A model generated the notes under the pieces. That model did no database searches. It had not been told where the DNA came from and saw only the letters and a list, made by a program, of their open reading frames with translations. From Niabella sp. (GTDB taxonomy: Bacteria > Bacteroidota > Bacteroidia > Chitinophagales > Chitinophagaceae): a DNA stretch of 64,000 bases. Location of the stretch: positions 62,001-126,000 of the forward strand of contig JAGIAT010000013.1 of assembly GCA_017744715.1 (NCBI GenBank). The letters are read 5' to 3'. Positions 17,387-27,332 of the stretch are shown piece by piece. Numbering within the stretch: the first letter of the stretch is position 1; each line of letters begins with the position of its first letter. The position numbers were made by a program, and so were the translations under genes.

Positions 17387-18473
17387 GACAAAACTGATCT
17401 TTACCGGTGGTTTTTTAGGCGCCGGAAAAACAACGTTGCTGCAATATGTTTCGGGCCTGCTTGCCGCTAACGGGCAAACGGTGGGGTTTATTACCAACGA
17501 TCAGGCAGAAGGGCTGGTAGACACGCAGCTTTTAACAAAGAGCGATGGTATTATTAAGGAAATAAGCGGCAGTTGTTTTTGTTGTAATTATACAGGATTT
17601 ACAGATGTGATTGGGGAGCTGCTGCAGGATCCGAAAGGTGTGGATGTGATCATCGCAGAGCCGGTAGGCAGCTGTACAGATATTTCTGCTACCGTTTTAC
17701 AGCCGCTGAAAGACCAGCTGTCTTCGGTGGTGGCAATGGCCCCCTTTACGGTACTGGCAGACCCTGTAAAGCTGGAACGGATCCTGGATGGAGAGGATGG
17801 GGGAATGCACCCGTCGGCCGCTTATATTTACAGGAAACAACTGGAGGAAAGTGATGTCATCCTCATTTCCAAAACAGATAGCATACCGCCGGAGCAGCTG
17901 CAACGGCTTACAGATAAAGTGAACCTCGTATACCCGGGAAGGAAAGTACTGAGTGCAAGCGCCTACAATGGAACGGGCATCGAAACCTGGCTGGATCACG
18001 TAATGGAAAGTACCGTTTCCGGCAGCCGGATTGTGGCTGTAGACTACGACGTTTACGCGGAAGGAGAAGCCGTTTTGGGATGGCTTAACGCATCGGTGTT
18101 ATTACAGGGGCCTTCCGTGGACTGGGATGGGTTCCTGGCGGCCTATTTCGAAAGATTGAACGCAGTGCTGGGAACGGCGCGGGTAGGACATATAAAGATC
18201 ATGGTTGAATGTATGGGCAACCGGTACCGGATCGGGAATCAGACGGGCACACCGGATACACTGCGGTTCAGGGGATCTGCGGGCATCAGTAATATTGCCC
18301 AGATGACCATTAATGCACGGGTGGAATCGGATCCTGAAGTATTGGAGCAGCAGGTATTTGAAGCATTGACACAAACGGTTAGTGATGCGATGTTTTACGA
18401 GATAAGGCAATGCCGGTCGTTAAGTCCGGGGTACCCGCAACCTGTGCACAAATACCATTATGTGGTTGCTTAA
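17373..18473 (+). CDS. G3E-family GTPase (CobW/COG0523 type)
   Basis: A 366-residue P-loop GTPase. The Walker A loop GGFLGAGKTT lies at residues 12-21. The metal-binding Cys-x-Cys-Cys motif is at 68-71 (GSCFCCNY), and IIAEPVGSC and ISKTDSI fit the Walker B and specificity loops. G3E proteins load or transfer metals such as zinc or cobalt, or act on metal cofactors. The C-terminal half is longer and more divergent than in CobW, so the target is unknown. It overlaps the aquaporin gene by 14 bases and precedes a GH116 enzyme. A metal chaperone inside a glycan operon is unusual. Confidence 0.85.
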   Translation: MKMSKTKLIFTGGFLGAGKTTLLQYVSGLLAANGQTVGFITNDQAEGLVDTQLLTKSDGIIKEISGSCFCCNYTGFTDVIGELLQDPKGVDVIIAEPVGSCTDISATVLQPLKDQLSSVVAMAPFTVLADPVKLERILDGEDGGMHPSAAYIYRKQLEESDVILISKTDSIPPEQLQRLTDKVNLVYPGRKVLSASAYNGTGIETWLDHVMESTVSGSRIVAVDYDVYAEGEAVLGWLNASVLLQGPSVDWDGFLAAYFERLNAVLGTARVGHIKIMVECMGNRYRIGNQTGTPDTLRFRGSAGISNIAQMTINARVESDPEVLEQQVFEALTQTVSDAMFYEIRQCRSLSPGYPQPVHKYHYVVA

Positions 18474-18508
18474 CCGGCAACAAATTCTTTAAAAAGAAAA
18501 CAGATTTT

Positions 18509-21121
18509 ATGAACAATACTAAGGGAAGAAGATCATTTATTAAAAAGGTTGGGTTGGGAAGCCTGGCTGCCGTTGCTTCCGGCGTTACCGGAGTGGCAGC
18601 CGCAGAAGGCGTCCCTGTGTCCGGTTGGGCACCGGGGGGCGATGCCCCTGATTTGGAACGGGCATATAACGGCGTATATACCGGTGCATATCTGAATCGC
18701 ATAGCTTTTCCTATTGGCGGGTTGGGTGCGGGAATGTTTTGCCTGGAAGGAACAGGTGCTGTTTCGCATATGTCGATCAATAACCGGCCGGAAGTTTTTT
18801 TTGAGCCCAATGTATTTGCCGCTCTTTGTATAAAGGGACAACAACCGGTAGCAAGGGTGCTGGAAGGACCGGTACCGGAATGGAAGATCTTTGGCCAGCG
18901 GGGAACGGGGAATGGCGCCAGCGGTACCAGCTATGGATTGCCCCGCTTTGGCAACGCTTCGTTTGAAGCGCGCTTCCCATTTGCCACAATTAAACTGGAG
19001 GATCCGGAAATGCCGCTGAAGGTTACCCTTACCGGCTGGAGCCCGTTTATTCCCGGTGATGAGGACAATTCTGGTTTACCCGCGGGAGCATTGGAATATA
19101 CATTTACCAACCGTTCCTCAAAAACCGTGGAGGCGGTGTTTTCCTACAATGCCCGGAATTTTGTGGCAAGGGGTGAGCGCGGGCGTATTCAAAAAATGGA
19201 TAACGGGTTTATTCTTTCACAGGAACCAGGCAAGGAGAAGCCCTTTACAAAAACTGATTTCGCAGTGTATACCACAGCCGATCAACAGCCCGTGATCGAT
19301 TATTGCTGGTTCCGGGGCGGCTGGTTCGATCCGCTGACAATGATCTGGAACACCATCGAGTCCGGAGCGGTGAAGGCCAATCCACCGGTAGAATGGGATG
19401 CCCCGGGTGCTTCCTTATTTGTGCCGCTTACCATTGCCCCGGGTGCACAAAAAACAGTGCGGGTAATGATGGCCTGGTATGTTCCGGAATCGGACCTGCG
19501 CATCCAGGAAAAGGGCCCTGATGGAAAGGAGCATTGCAACAGTGCGGAATGTTGCATTTCACCTGCGGAATCGGGCCTGGAGTCTTATGTAAAGTTTACC
19601 GGCGACAAATACAAACCCTGGTATGCCTCTAAATTTGATAGTGTGCAGGCGGTTGCAGCTTACTGGATGCAACAATATGCCTTATTAAAACGGAATTCCA
19701 CCTTATTCAGCGATGCATTCTACAACAGTACACTCCCCGCGGAGGTAATAGAAGCAGTGGCCGCCAATCTTACCATATTAAAATCACCCACGGTATTGCG
19801 GCAGTACGACGGGCGTATGTGGGCCTGGGAGGGATGCGGCGATGACAACGGTTGTTGTCATGGCACCTGCACCCACGTTTGGAATTATGCCCAGGCTGTT
19901 TGTCATTTGTTTCCAAGACTGGAGATCGGATTGCGGAATACGGAGTTTTGCGAAGATCAGAGTGCCGCCGGGCATCAGACCTTCCGGGCCAATATGCCCA
20001 TCAGCCCTGTAAAGCATGATTTTCATGCGGCGGCCGACGGGCAATTGGGTGGTATCATGAAGGTGCACCGGGAATGGCGCATCCACGGAAATACTACCTG
20101 GCTGAAAAAGATATACCCGCTGGTAAAACGGAGTCTTGATTATTGCATCGAAACCTGGGATCCGCTGCATAAAGGTGTAGTGGAAGAGCCGCATCACAAT
20201 ACCTATGATATTGAATTCTGGGGACCGGATGCGATGTGTACCACTTTTTATCTGGGAGCTCTACAGTCTATCATTGCCATGGGGCATTTTTTAAACGAAG
20301 ATGTCACTTCTTACAGATCGCTGCTGGAAAAAGGAAAAGCCTTCCTGGAAGGTCAGCTGTACAATGGTGAGTTCTTTTTCCAGAAAATACAATGGGAAGG
20401 ATTAAAAGCAAAGAGTCCTGCGGAAGCACAATCTTTTGGAGGCGCTTATTCCAAGGAGGCGGTGGAGATCCTGAAGAAGGAGGGACCTAAGTACCAGTAT
20501 GGAAAGGGGTGCTTGTCGGATGGTGTATTGGGAAGCTGGATTGCGGCCGTTTGCGGACTGGAAGATCCGGTTGACCCGCAAAAGATCAGCAGCCACCTGC
20601 TTTCCGTGCACCGGTATAATTTGAAGAAAAACCTGAAGGGGCATGTAAACCCGCAACGCCCTGCTTATGCCCTGGGAAGCGAAGGCGGGTTGTTGTTATG
20701 TACCTGGCCAAAGGGCGGTAAGTTGTCGTTGCCATTTGTGTACAGCAACGAAGTGTGGACGGGGATCGAATACCAGGTGGCGGCACATTTGATGATGATG
20801 GGTAAGGTGAAGGAAGGACTGGATATTGTAAGGGCCTGCCGCAACCGTTACAATGGAAAGGTGCGCAATCCGTTCAATGAATATGAATGCGGCCACTGGT
20901 ATGCAAGAGCCATGTCGAGCTACGGCATGCTGCAGGGGCTGACGGGGCTGCGGTACGATGCAGTGGATAAAACAATTTATATCCGTTCAAGGGTAGGCGA
21001 CTTTACCAGTTTTCTTTCCACTGCTACCGGCTTTGGAACGGTAACCTACCGGAATAAAAAAGCCAGTCTTAAAGTAGTACATGGTACCATTGATGTAAAA
21101 GAAATCAGGATCCTGGGTTAA
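18509..21121 (+). CDS. GH116 glycosidase (GBA2-like) with twin-arginine signal
   Basis: An 870-residue retaining beta-glycosidase of the GBA2/DUF608 family, known to act on beta-glucosides or beta-xylosides. The catalytic (alpha/alpha)6 domain carries Glu441 in MWAWEGCGDD (probable nucleophile) and Asp567 in HNTYDIEFWGPD (probable acid/base). The N-terminal beta domain has FPIGGLGAGMFCLEGTG. The start at 18509 gives MNNTKGRRSFIKKVGLG, a Tat signal with the twin Arg at 7-8; an in-frame ATG at 18410 would lie inside the GTPase gene. Tat export implies folding in the cytoplasm, perhaps with a metal. A Cys-rich loop (GCGDDNGCCHGTC) follows the nucleophile. It begins 35 bases after the GTPase stop. 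Confidence 0.88.
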   Translation: MNNTKGRRSFIKKVGLGSLAAVASGVTGVAAAEGVPVSGWAPGGDAPDLERAYNGVYTGAYLNRIAFPIGGLGAGMFCLEGTGAVSHMSINNRPEVFFEPNVFAALCIKGQQPVARVLEGPVPEWKIFGQRGTGNGASGTSYGLPRFGNASFEARFPFATIKLEDPEMPLKVTLTGWSPFIPGDEDNSGLPAGALEYTFTNRSSKTVEAVFSYNARNFVARGERGRIQKMDNGFILSQEPGKEKPFTKTDFAVYTTADQQPVIDYCWFRGGWFDPLTMIWNTIESGAVKANPPVEWDAPGASLFVPLTIAPGAQKTVRVMMAWYVPESDLRIQEKGPDGKEHCNSAECCISPAESGLESYVKFTGDKYKPWYASKFDSVQAVAAYWMQQYALLKRNSTLFSDAFYNSTLPAEVIEAVAANLTILKSPTVLRQYDGRMWAWEGCGDDNGCCHGTCTHVWNYAQAVCHLFPRLEIGLRNTEFCEDQSAAGHQTFRANMPISPVKHDFHAAADGQLGGIMKVHREWRIHGNTTWLKKIYPLVKRSLDYCIETWDPLHKGVVEEPHHNTYDIEFWGPDAMCTTFYLGALQSIIAMGHFLNEDVTSYRSLLEKGKAFLEGQLYNGEFFFQKIQWEGLKAKSPAEAQSFGGAYSKEAVEILKKEGPKYQYGKGCLSDGVLGSWIAAVCGLEDPVDPQKISSHLLSVHRYNLKKNLKGHVNPQRPAYALGSEGGLLLCTWPKGGKLSLPFVYSNEVWTGIEYQVAAHLMMMGKVKEGLDIVRACRNRYNGKVRNPFNEYECGHWYARAMSSYGMLQGLTGLRYDAVDKTIYIRSRVGDFTSFLSTATGFGTVTYRNKKASLKVVHGTIDVKEIRILG

Positions 21122-21203
21122 TGGGTTTGATATGATGACGGAAGGGTTTGTCAGATATGCCCGGTATCATAAAACAGCAAACCATTCTATTTGACGAAAC
21201 AAT

Positions 21204-22316
21204 GTGATAAGGGTGCAACGGTTAATACATATGTTGCTGCTGCCGGCGTTTCTGGCAATGTTCGAAAGCAAAGGGAGGGCGCAGCCGCCGGCGCTGCTGC
21301 CTTATCATGTAGAACGGGTGGCGCGGGTTACGGGAGCTACGGGTGTAAAAGAAATACTTCCCAATCCGAATAAGACGGATCTGCGTTATAACGTGGGGGG
21401 CACCGACCTGGGCATTGCGTGGCGGATGGGTAACGGAGCCGTGGGCCTGTTCTTTGGCGATACCTATGGCCGGGGTTTTAAACCGGGAACGGGCGGCCCC
21501 GGGAATGCAGGTGACTGGCGCTCCAACGTACTCGCGTTCTCTACGGATAAGAACCTGTCTGATGGGCTTACGATCGATGCTATGTTGCCGGATGCGGGCG
21601 GCAATGCCAGAGAAGTGATCGCCAGCCGGCATGATCCGGATTGCAAAGGCGAACATACGATGATTCCAACAGCGGCCATCCATGCGGGCGGTGCAGACTA
21701 TGTACATTGCATGAATATCCATTGCTGGGAAGTTCCGGGGAAATGGACCACCAATTACTCGGCATTATTTAAATCTTCCAACAACGGAAAAACCTGGAAC
21801 CGTTGTCCGGGTGTGCGGTTTGCAGCAGGAAGCCGGTTTGCGCAGGCTGCTTTTGTGAAAAGAAATGGCATGGTATACCTGTTGGGAACACCGGCCGGGC
21901 GGCAGGGCGCCATTTACCTGGCGCGGGCAGGTGAGCAGGATCTTGCTTTTCAGGAACGGTACGAATACTGGTGTGATAGCCAGGGATGGGTGAAGCATGA
22001 GGAAGCAAGGGCAACACCGGTGATAGAGGCGCCCGCAGGGGAACTGTCGGTTACTTATAATGAAACCTTTCAGCGCTGGATTGTTGTATACCTGGATGTA
22101 AGCCGCAAAGCCCTGGTGCTGAGTGATTCAGAGAACATCGAAAAGGGATGGAGCCCGCCGAAGATACTTGTAAAAAGTGCCGATTACCCCGGATTGTATG
22201 GATCCTTTATTTATCCGCTGGAAGCGAAGGACACCCGTTTGTATTTCCTCATGTCGGTGTGGAAGGATTATAATGTGTTTTTGATGAAGGCGGATCTGAA
22301 GCTGGAAGCGAATTAA
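21204..22316 (+). CDS. DUF4185-type secreted enzyme, possibly GH183-related
   Basis: A 370-residue exported protein with a propeller-like DUF4185 pattern: GTDLGIAWRMGNGAVGLFFGD near residues 66-86, WRSNVLAFS, NYSALFKSSNNGKTW, and AYFVK/VYLLGTP-type blades. Some DUF4185 proteins are endo-D-arabinanases (GH183); whether this member shares that activity is unknown. The start is uncertain. The GTG at 21204 gives a basic n-region before the hydrophobic core, while the ATG at 21231 gives a shorter signal (MLLLPAFLAMF). It lies 82 bases after GH116 and probably ends the aquaporin-led operon. Together with GH43 it hints at an arabinose-containing substrate. Confidence 0.72.
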   Translation: MIRVQRLIHMLLLPAFLAMFESKGRAQPPALLPYHVERVARVTGATGVKEILPNPNKTDLRYNVGGTDLGIAWRMGNGAVGLFFGDTYGRGFKPGTGGPGNAGDWRSNVLAFSTDKNLSDGLTIDAMLPDAGGNAREVIASRHDPDCKGEHTMIPTAAIHAGGADYVHCMNIHCWEVPGKWTTNYSALFKSSNNGKTWNRCPGVRFAAGSRFAQAAFVKRNGMVYLLGTPAGRQGAIYLARAGEQDLAFQERYEYWCDSQGWVKHEEARATPVIEAPAGELSVTYNETFQRWIVVYLDVSRKALVLSDSENIEKGWSPPKILVKSADYPGLYGSFIYPLEAKDTRLYFLMSVWKDYNVFLMKADLKLEAN

Positions 22317-22333
22317 CAGCCGTTTTACAATAT

Positions 22334-22379
22334 AACACGAGGGGCCGGCTCTTAATTATGAACCGGCCCCTCGTGTTTG
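22334..22379. terminator. Bidirectional terminator between convergent genes
   Basis: A perfect 14-bp stem (22335-22348 with 22363-22376; GAGGGGCCGG against CCGGCCCCTC at the core) with a 14-base loop lies between the DUF4185 gene and the convergent SusD gene. Short T-rich flanks exist on both sides. Confidence 0.85.
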
Positions 22380-22389
22380 TGTTGGGGGT

Positions 22390-24012
22390 TTAGAATGATT
22401 TATTGACCACGTCCCACCAGAGCCGGGTTGCACCATTACTGGGACCACCCATCGTAGCTACGGCAGCATCTGCGGCGCTTTTATTGGTAGTAAATTCTAC
22501 CTGTGGAATCGGAATGCTTCTTACGCCCGGTACCGTTGGAATAACACCGGCGCTTTTATTAGCAATTACCGGGAATAAAATCGGATATCCGGTTCTCCGG
22601 TATTCCGCCCAGGCCTCTTCTCCGTCGGGGAAAAGGGCGATCCATTTCTGGGTAACGATCCGTTCCAGCTTACGGTTGCTGTTGTCAGCATCATTCCATT
22701 TAATGGTAATGGTGCTGAGGTTGGGAGAACCGGCTGTAATATCGTTTTCACCGGCGTTGAGTGCCTTCGGATCGATATAGGGTTTGGGTTTGCTGGCGGC
22801 ATCATTTTTATAGGCATCGGCTTCCGATGCAAGACCGTACATGGCAAAAGAACGGTCGATACCGGTTTCATAATTGGTTTTTGCATCACCGGCATTGGCC
22901 CATCCCCTTAATGCGGCTTCCGCTTTCAAAAACCAGGATTCAGCTGCCACCATTAGCTGCATCTTGTTCTGGGAGAAGAAGACCAGCTTCGAATAGGAAT
23001 CGTACCGTGATTTTTCATCGATATTAATACCGCTCCGGATGCCTTTGTATTGTCCGGCAACCATGGGATCGGTCGCTTTCTGGAAGTATTTTGATATGCG
23101 CGGATCATTATAACCACCCATGATCGATTCCATTGGTGCCCCCATACGTGTATCGCTCCAGTCGTTCACGATCACATTAAGCGGATGTGATACACTTAAT
23201 CCTACCGAACAATTCTGGCTGTTTTCGCTTAGTAGTCCGCCATTGGCGGGGTTTAAAGCCGCTTCACCCTGTGTTTTGCCCATAGCCTGATCGATCAATG
23301 CCACGCGCAATGCCAGCCTTAACCGCAGGGTATTGGCATACCTGAGCCAGTTCTGGTAATTATCTGACGTATACGCGAGGTCCGATTTTTTCATTTGCGG
23401 GGATACGGTGGCGGGCATGCCTTTCAGGATATTGATAGCCGTGTCCAGGTCTTTAAAAAACAACGGGTATACATCTTTTTGCGCGTCATAACTGATAGTG
23501 CCATCATCGTTGGGCAAATTGTAATGACTGTAAATAATGGGACCGATTTTATCGCTTACGCGGGACATGGCCGATACCCGGACGATCCGTGCGAAGGCCT
23601 CCAGATCAGCAAGCGCCGGGTCCTTTTTTGCGGCCGCAATAACCTTATAGGTGGGGTTCATTACATTGGTGTAACGGGAAGTCCAGATGGAGGCATTCCA
23701 TCCATCTACCAGGCTATAGGTAAGATTGTTGGAGTTAGACCGGAACGGAGCTTCTGCCGCCATGAAGCCGGAGTAAGAATCGCTGGTGAGATTTTCTGCC
23801 AGCTGGTAGGTGCCCACATCTTCCGGGATAATAAAACGCTGAGCTTGCTGCAGCAGCGCCGACATCAGGGTATAATCAGCATCCTGCTGTTCTTTTGTAA
23901 GGCCAATGGGGTTGGTGTTCAGATCCTTGAAATCTTTAGTGCACCCGGTCATCAGCAGCACCGTTGCAGCGGATGAACAAAGCGTCCTGAAAATATATTT
24001 AAATGGTTTCAT
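22390..24012 (-). CDS. SusD-like lipoprotein of the SusD_2 group
   Basis: A 540-residue lipoprotein (signal ending LLMTGCTKDF, then KDLNTNPIGLTKEQ) of the SusD-like type that has the opening DLNTNP and an N-terminal FIIPEDVGTYQLAENLTSDSY region. Later motifs include RYANTLRLRLALRVALID, MQLMVAAESWFLKAEAAL and WIALFPDGEEAWAEYRRTGYP, and it ends with IPIPQVEFTTNK. It partners the SusC encoded 40 bases upstream on the same strand and would bind the ligand at the outer surface. No enzyme genes accompany this pair, so its ligand is unknown. Confidence 0.93.
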   Translation of the reverse strand: MKPFKYIFRTLCSSAATVLLMTGCTKDFKDLNTNPIGLTKEQQDADYTLMSALLQQAQRFIIPEDVGTYQLAENLTSDSYSGFMAAEAPFRSNSNNLTYSLVDGWNASIWTSRYTNVMNPTYKVIAAAKKDPALADLEAFARIVRVSAMSRVSDKIGPIIYSHYNLPNDDGTISYDAQKDVYPLFFKDLDTAINILKGMPATVSPQMKKSDLAYTSDNYQNWLRYANTLRLRLALRVALIDQAMGKTQGEAALNPANGGLLSENSQNCSVGLSVSHPLNVIVNDWSDTRMGAPMESIMGGYNDPRISKYFQKATDPMVAGQYKGIRSGINIDEKSRYDSYSKLVFFSQNKMQLMVAAESWFLKAEAALRGWANAGDAKTNYETGIDRSFAMYGLASEADAYKNDAASKPKPYIDPKALNAGENDITAGSPNLSTITIKWNDADNSNRKLERIVTQKWIALFPDGEEAWAEYRRTGYPILFPVIANKSAGVIPTVPGVRSIPIPQVEFTTNKSAADAAVATMGGPSNGATRLWWDVVNKSF

Positions 24013-24052
24013 ATTTTAATTTTTTCTACGTGAATAATTGAATACATAAGCA

Positions 24053-27000
24053 TTAAAAACTCAGATTCAGGTTTAAGCCATAGCTGCGTGTAGTGGGTGG
24101 TCCAAAGCTATCAAGACCCTGTCCTCCATCGGTTCCGGTAGCAGTAGTTGTGCTCAACTCCGGATCAAAAGGAGCCTTGTTTGTAAAGAAGAAAAGATTG
24201 CGACCCACCAGGCTGATGCTGGCGCTTTTGATAATTGAAGATTTTACCGGTATATGATAAGCCAGTGAAAGCTGCCGGAGCCGGATATTAGTGGCATCAT
24301 ATACTTCTCCTTCTATAATCCCGTCGCGGTTACCAACACCCTGGTAATATTTCTGGGCGGGCACATTGGTCACTGCTTTTCCGTTCTGGTCTACCGCGTC
24401 TACCGTTACACCGGTTTCCCGCTGATCGGCGCTGATCTTGCTTACTCCAAAAGAATTCAGGTATCCTTGTGTAATACTGATCACCTGTCCGCCAAAACGC
24501 CCGTCAATCGAAAAGTCCAGTGATAATTTGCCCAGGTTAAAGCTGTTGTTCCAGCCTACCAGCGCTTTGGGGTTGGAGCTTCCGATGTATCCGTCTGCGG
24601 ATCCGAGCGGAGTACCGTCTTTGTCTACGATGATTTTTCCATTGGCATCTCTCAGGAAGGTTTTGCCCCAGAAGTCGCCAAACGATCCGCCTACCCGGAG
24701 TACGTTGAAGTTGCCGATAGGATAGGCATTGGTTAAGCGGGGGTGCAGTTCCAGCACCTTGTTGCGGTTGGCTGTATAGTTAACGCCGGTGCTCCAGCTG
24801 AATGCTACCTTTTTGATGACGTTATAGTTCAGGGCCAGCTCGATCCCTTTGTTCTCCACATTACCGGCATTCAGGTAAACCGTTGTGTTCAGCAATCCCA
24901 GTGGTCCCTGAAAGGTAAAGAACTGGTTTTTAGTATTGGTTTTATATAAGGCCAGATCCACGGTGAGCCGGCTGTCAAGAAAGCGCCCTTCATAACCCAG
25001 TTCCCAACTGTTGCTGATCTCGGGTTTCAGCGGAATGTTGTTGTATACTCCTGCATTGTTGATCACAATATTTCCGCTGGCCGTTGTTGCTTCCGGTATT
25101 TGTGATACAAAAACGCCTACGCCGTTGCCCACCTGGGCATAAGACAGCCGTAGTTTGCTGTAATTGTTACGCAGATGCAGCATATCAGATAGTATAGCTG
25201 CCACACCGGCCGAATAATAAAAGAAACCATTTTTCTCATTGGGAGTGCTGGCCAGGGTAGAAGACCAGTCATTTCTTCCGGTAAGATCCAGGAACATATA
25301 TTTTTTAAATCCGAGATTGGCGGAGGCAAACAGCGATTGGGTTTGGCTTCTCTGATATACTTCCGTCAATGCATTAATCGGGTCTTTACGCGAAAGATTC
25401 GCCAGCGAAAAACCATTGGCAACGGTCAGCTGCCGGGCATCCAGGTTCCATCCATAACTGTTCAGATCGGAAATAGCCGTACCTACGGTGAAGTTTAAAG
25501 CCAGGTCATCGCTTAGATCCCGGTTACCAATCAATAATAGGTCGCCGTATTTATTGGTGGAAGTGATCTCCTCGCGGATGTACCGCCCGTTATCTACGGT
25601 AGTACCGCCGGTGGTCTGTCCGGAAAGTACTCCCTGTGTACCGGCAGATACTTTTCGTTCAAACACATTCCAAACCCTGTTCAATGTTCCCCGGGTACTA
25701 AGACTGAGCCAATCGTTGAAATCATATTTAAGACTTGCCGCACCGATCAGACTATGCCGGGTTTGATCGGTTGGGATTTTATTTAAGATCCAGTATGGGT
25801 TCTGGGAGTGGTGTGTGCCGCCCAAACCCGCATCTGCATTGATGTTGAACCAGTTTTGCAGCATAAGGTTGCGGCTGGGAGAAAGATACTGGTAGTCTGT
25901 TTTAAATTTATTGAAGTCCAGCCCGCGCGGAAACATATATAAACCGCTAAGGGGATTAAAATAAAGTCCTGATGCGGGGCGGTTGTGTATGTCCTGGAAT
26001 GCATACATCAGGCTTCCGTCAAAAGTAAGTTTGTCGTTAAAAAACTTGGCTGAATTGCGGAAACTCAGCGAATGCTGTTTAAAGGTATTGGTTGGTATTA
26101 CCCCTTTATTGGCCGTGTTGGCATAAGAGAAGTAATTGCGCGATTTTTCTGTACCGCCGCTTAATGCAACGCTGTTGATAAAGGTGGTTCCGAGGTTGAA
26201 GAAGTCTTTTACGTGATCGTTGTAAGTACCCGGTTTGCCCCAGCTGTCTTCTGCATCGCCTTTGGCTGAGGTAGATTGCCCGTAATTATACTGCAATTTG
26301 GGCAGGTAAAATGCCTGGTCAACATTGGCTGTACTGGAGAAGTCGATCCTCGTGGTGCCTGCGGAGCCTTTTTTTGTGGTGATCATAATCGCACCATTGG
26401 CTCCCTGGCTTCCGTATAGAGCCGATGCTGAGGCGCCCTTTAATACATTGATGCTTTGAATGTCATCCGGGTTAATGCTGCTGAGGATATCGCCCCGGTC
26501 CGTATTACCGCCAAAGGGCCCGGTAGAACCGCTTCCTGCAGTGTTTACAACAGGCAATCCGTCAATTACGTATAAGGGTTGATTGTTCCGGTTTGATTTT
26601 AATCCCCGCAAAACAATGCTTACCGAACCTCCAATCCCCGAAGAACTCCGGTTGATCTGTAAGCCCGCTACTTTCCCCGTCAGGTTATTCATGGGGTTTA
26701 CATCCTTTACTTTGGAAAGATCCGATCCGCTGATTGTTTGAGTAGAATAGGTAAGCGATCGTTCGGCTCGTTTAATACCGAGTGCTGTTACAACAACGGT
26801 GGTAAGTTCTGTATCAGATGGTAACAGTATTATGTTCAAATCTTCTCCACTTTTTGCCGCTGCTTCCCGGGGGGTATAGCCCACATAGGAAAAAACCAGA
26901 ACATCTCCCGGAGCTGCGGCTATGCTGTAACGTCCGTCTGCATCCGTGAGTACGGCTTTATTCGATTTCTTAATCGAAATGGTTACGCCGGATAGCGGCG

Positions 27001-27106
27001 CACCGTCTGCTCCGGTAACACGACCGTGTACCGCTTTGTCCTGAGCCTGCACCGCGAAAGCGCAAAGCAGGAACAGACAGAAGGCAATAAATTGTTTTGC
27101 TTTCAT
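24053..27106 (-). CDS. SusC/RagA-type transporter downstream of the ROK regulator
   Basis: A 1017-residue TonB-linked outer-membrane transporter. The start at 27106 (MKAKQFIAFCLFLLCAFAVQA) gives a clean signal peptide; the longer in-frame start at 27160 adds an unlikely 18 residues. Domains: carboxypeptidase-D-like (VHGRVTGADGAPLSGVTISI, VLTDADGRY, SYVGY), a TonB-box-like TTVVVTALGIKRAE, the plug with VIDGLPVVNT and INVLKGASASALYGSQGANG, and the barrel ending in NLNLSF. This subfamily, with TALGIKRAERSL, differs from the two transporters at 1204 and 8821. It is preceded by about 450 bases of leader with two short ORFs and then a ROK-family repressor, its likely regulator. Confidence 0.94.
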   Translation of the reverse strand: MKAKQFIAFCLFLLCAFAVQAQDKAVHGRVTGADGAPLSGVTISIKKSNKAVLTDADGRYSIAAAPGDVLVFSYVGYTPREAAAKSGEDLNIILLPSDTELTTVVVTALGIKRAERSLTYSTQTISGSDLSKVKDVNPMNNLTGKVAGLQINRSSSGIGGSVSIVLRGLKSNRNNQPLYVIDGLPVVNTAGSGSTGPFGGNTDRGDILSSINPDDIQSINVLKGASASALYGSQGANGAIMITTKKGSAGTTRIDFSSTANVDQAFYLPKLQYNYGQSTSAKGDAEDSWGKPGTYNDHVKDFFNLGTTFINSVALSGGTEKSRNYFSYANTANKGVIPTNTFKQHSLSFRNSAKFFNDKLTFDGSLMYAFQDIHNRPASGLYFNPLSGLYMFPRGLDFNKFKTDYQYLSPSRNLMLQNWFNINADAGLGGTHHSQNPYWILNKIPTDQTRHSLIGAASLKYDFNDWLSLSTRGTLNRVWNVFERKVSAGTQGVLSGQTTGGTTVDNGRYIREEITSTNKYGDLLLIGNRDLSDDLALNFTVGTAISDLNSYGWNLDARQLTVANGFSLANLSRKDPINALTEVYQRSQTQSLFASANLGFKKYMFLDLTGRNDWSSTLASTPNEKNGFFYYSAGVAAILSDMLHLRNNYSKLRLSYAQVGNGVGVFVSQIPEATTASGNIVINNAGVYNNIPLKPEISNSWELGYEGRFLDSRLTVDLALYKTNTKNQFFTFQGPLGLLNTTVYLNAGNVENKGIELALNYNVIKKVAFSWSTGVNYTANRNKVLELHPRLTNAYPIGNFNVLRVGGSFGDFWGKTFLRDANGKIIVDKDGTPLGSADGYIGSSNPKALVGWNNSFNLGKLSLDFSIDGRFGGQVISITQGYLNSFGVSKISADQRETGVTVDAVDQNGKAVTNVPAQKYYQGVGNRDGIIEGEVYDATNIRLRQLSLAYHIPVKSSIIKSASISLVGRNLFFFTNKAPFDPELSTTTATGTDGGQGLDSFGPPTTRSYGLNLNLSF

Positions 27107-27312
27107 TTTTATTGATAGTTTTGCTTTAGTGAATAATAACGGCTTGTAAGGAGAAGCCACCCTGCATACCGGTCTTTATCCGGTGCGCGAACAGACAATA
27201 CCTCCCCTCGTCCATATAAAATGGTCGTTTTTTTGGATGCATTCATAAATACATCCTGCCCCAGATCCAATAGATGGCGGGCATCCCTGAACGTCAGGGT
27301 GCTGTTGTTATA

Positions 27313-27332
27313 GCGTATAAAGGGTTATACGC
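27313..27332. promoter_or_regulatory. Inverted repeat in the SusC leader
   Basis: GCGTATAA-AGGG-TTATACGC is a perfect 8-bp inverted repeat with a 4-base spacer. It overlaps the stop codon of the second short ORF. It could be a repressor site or an RNA hairpin read by ribosomes ending that ORF. Confidence 0.4.
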
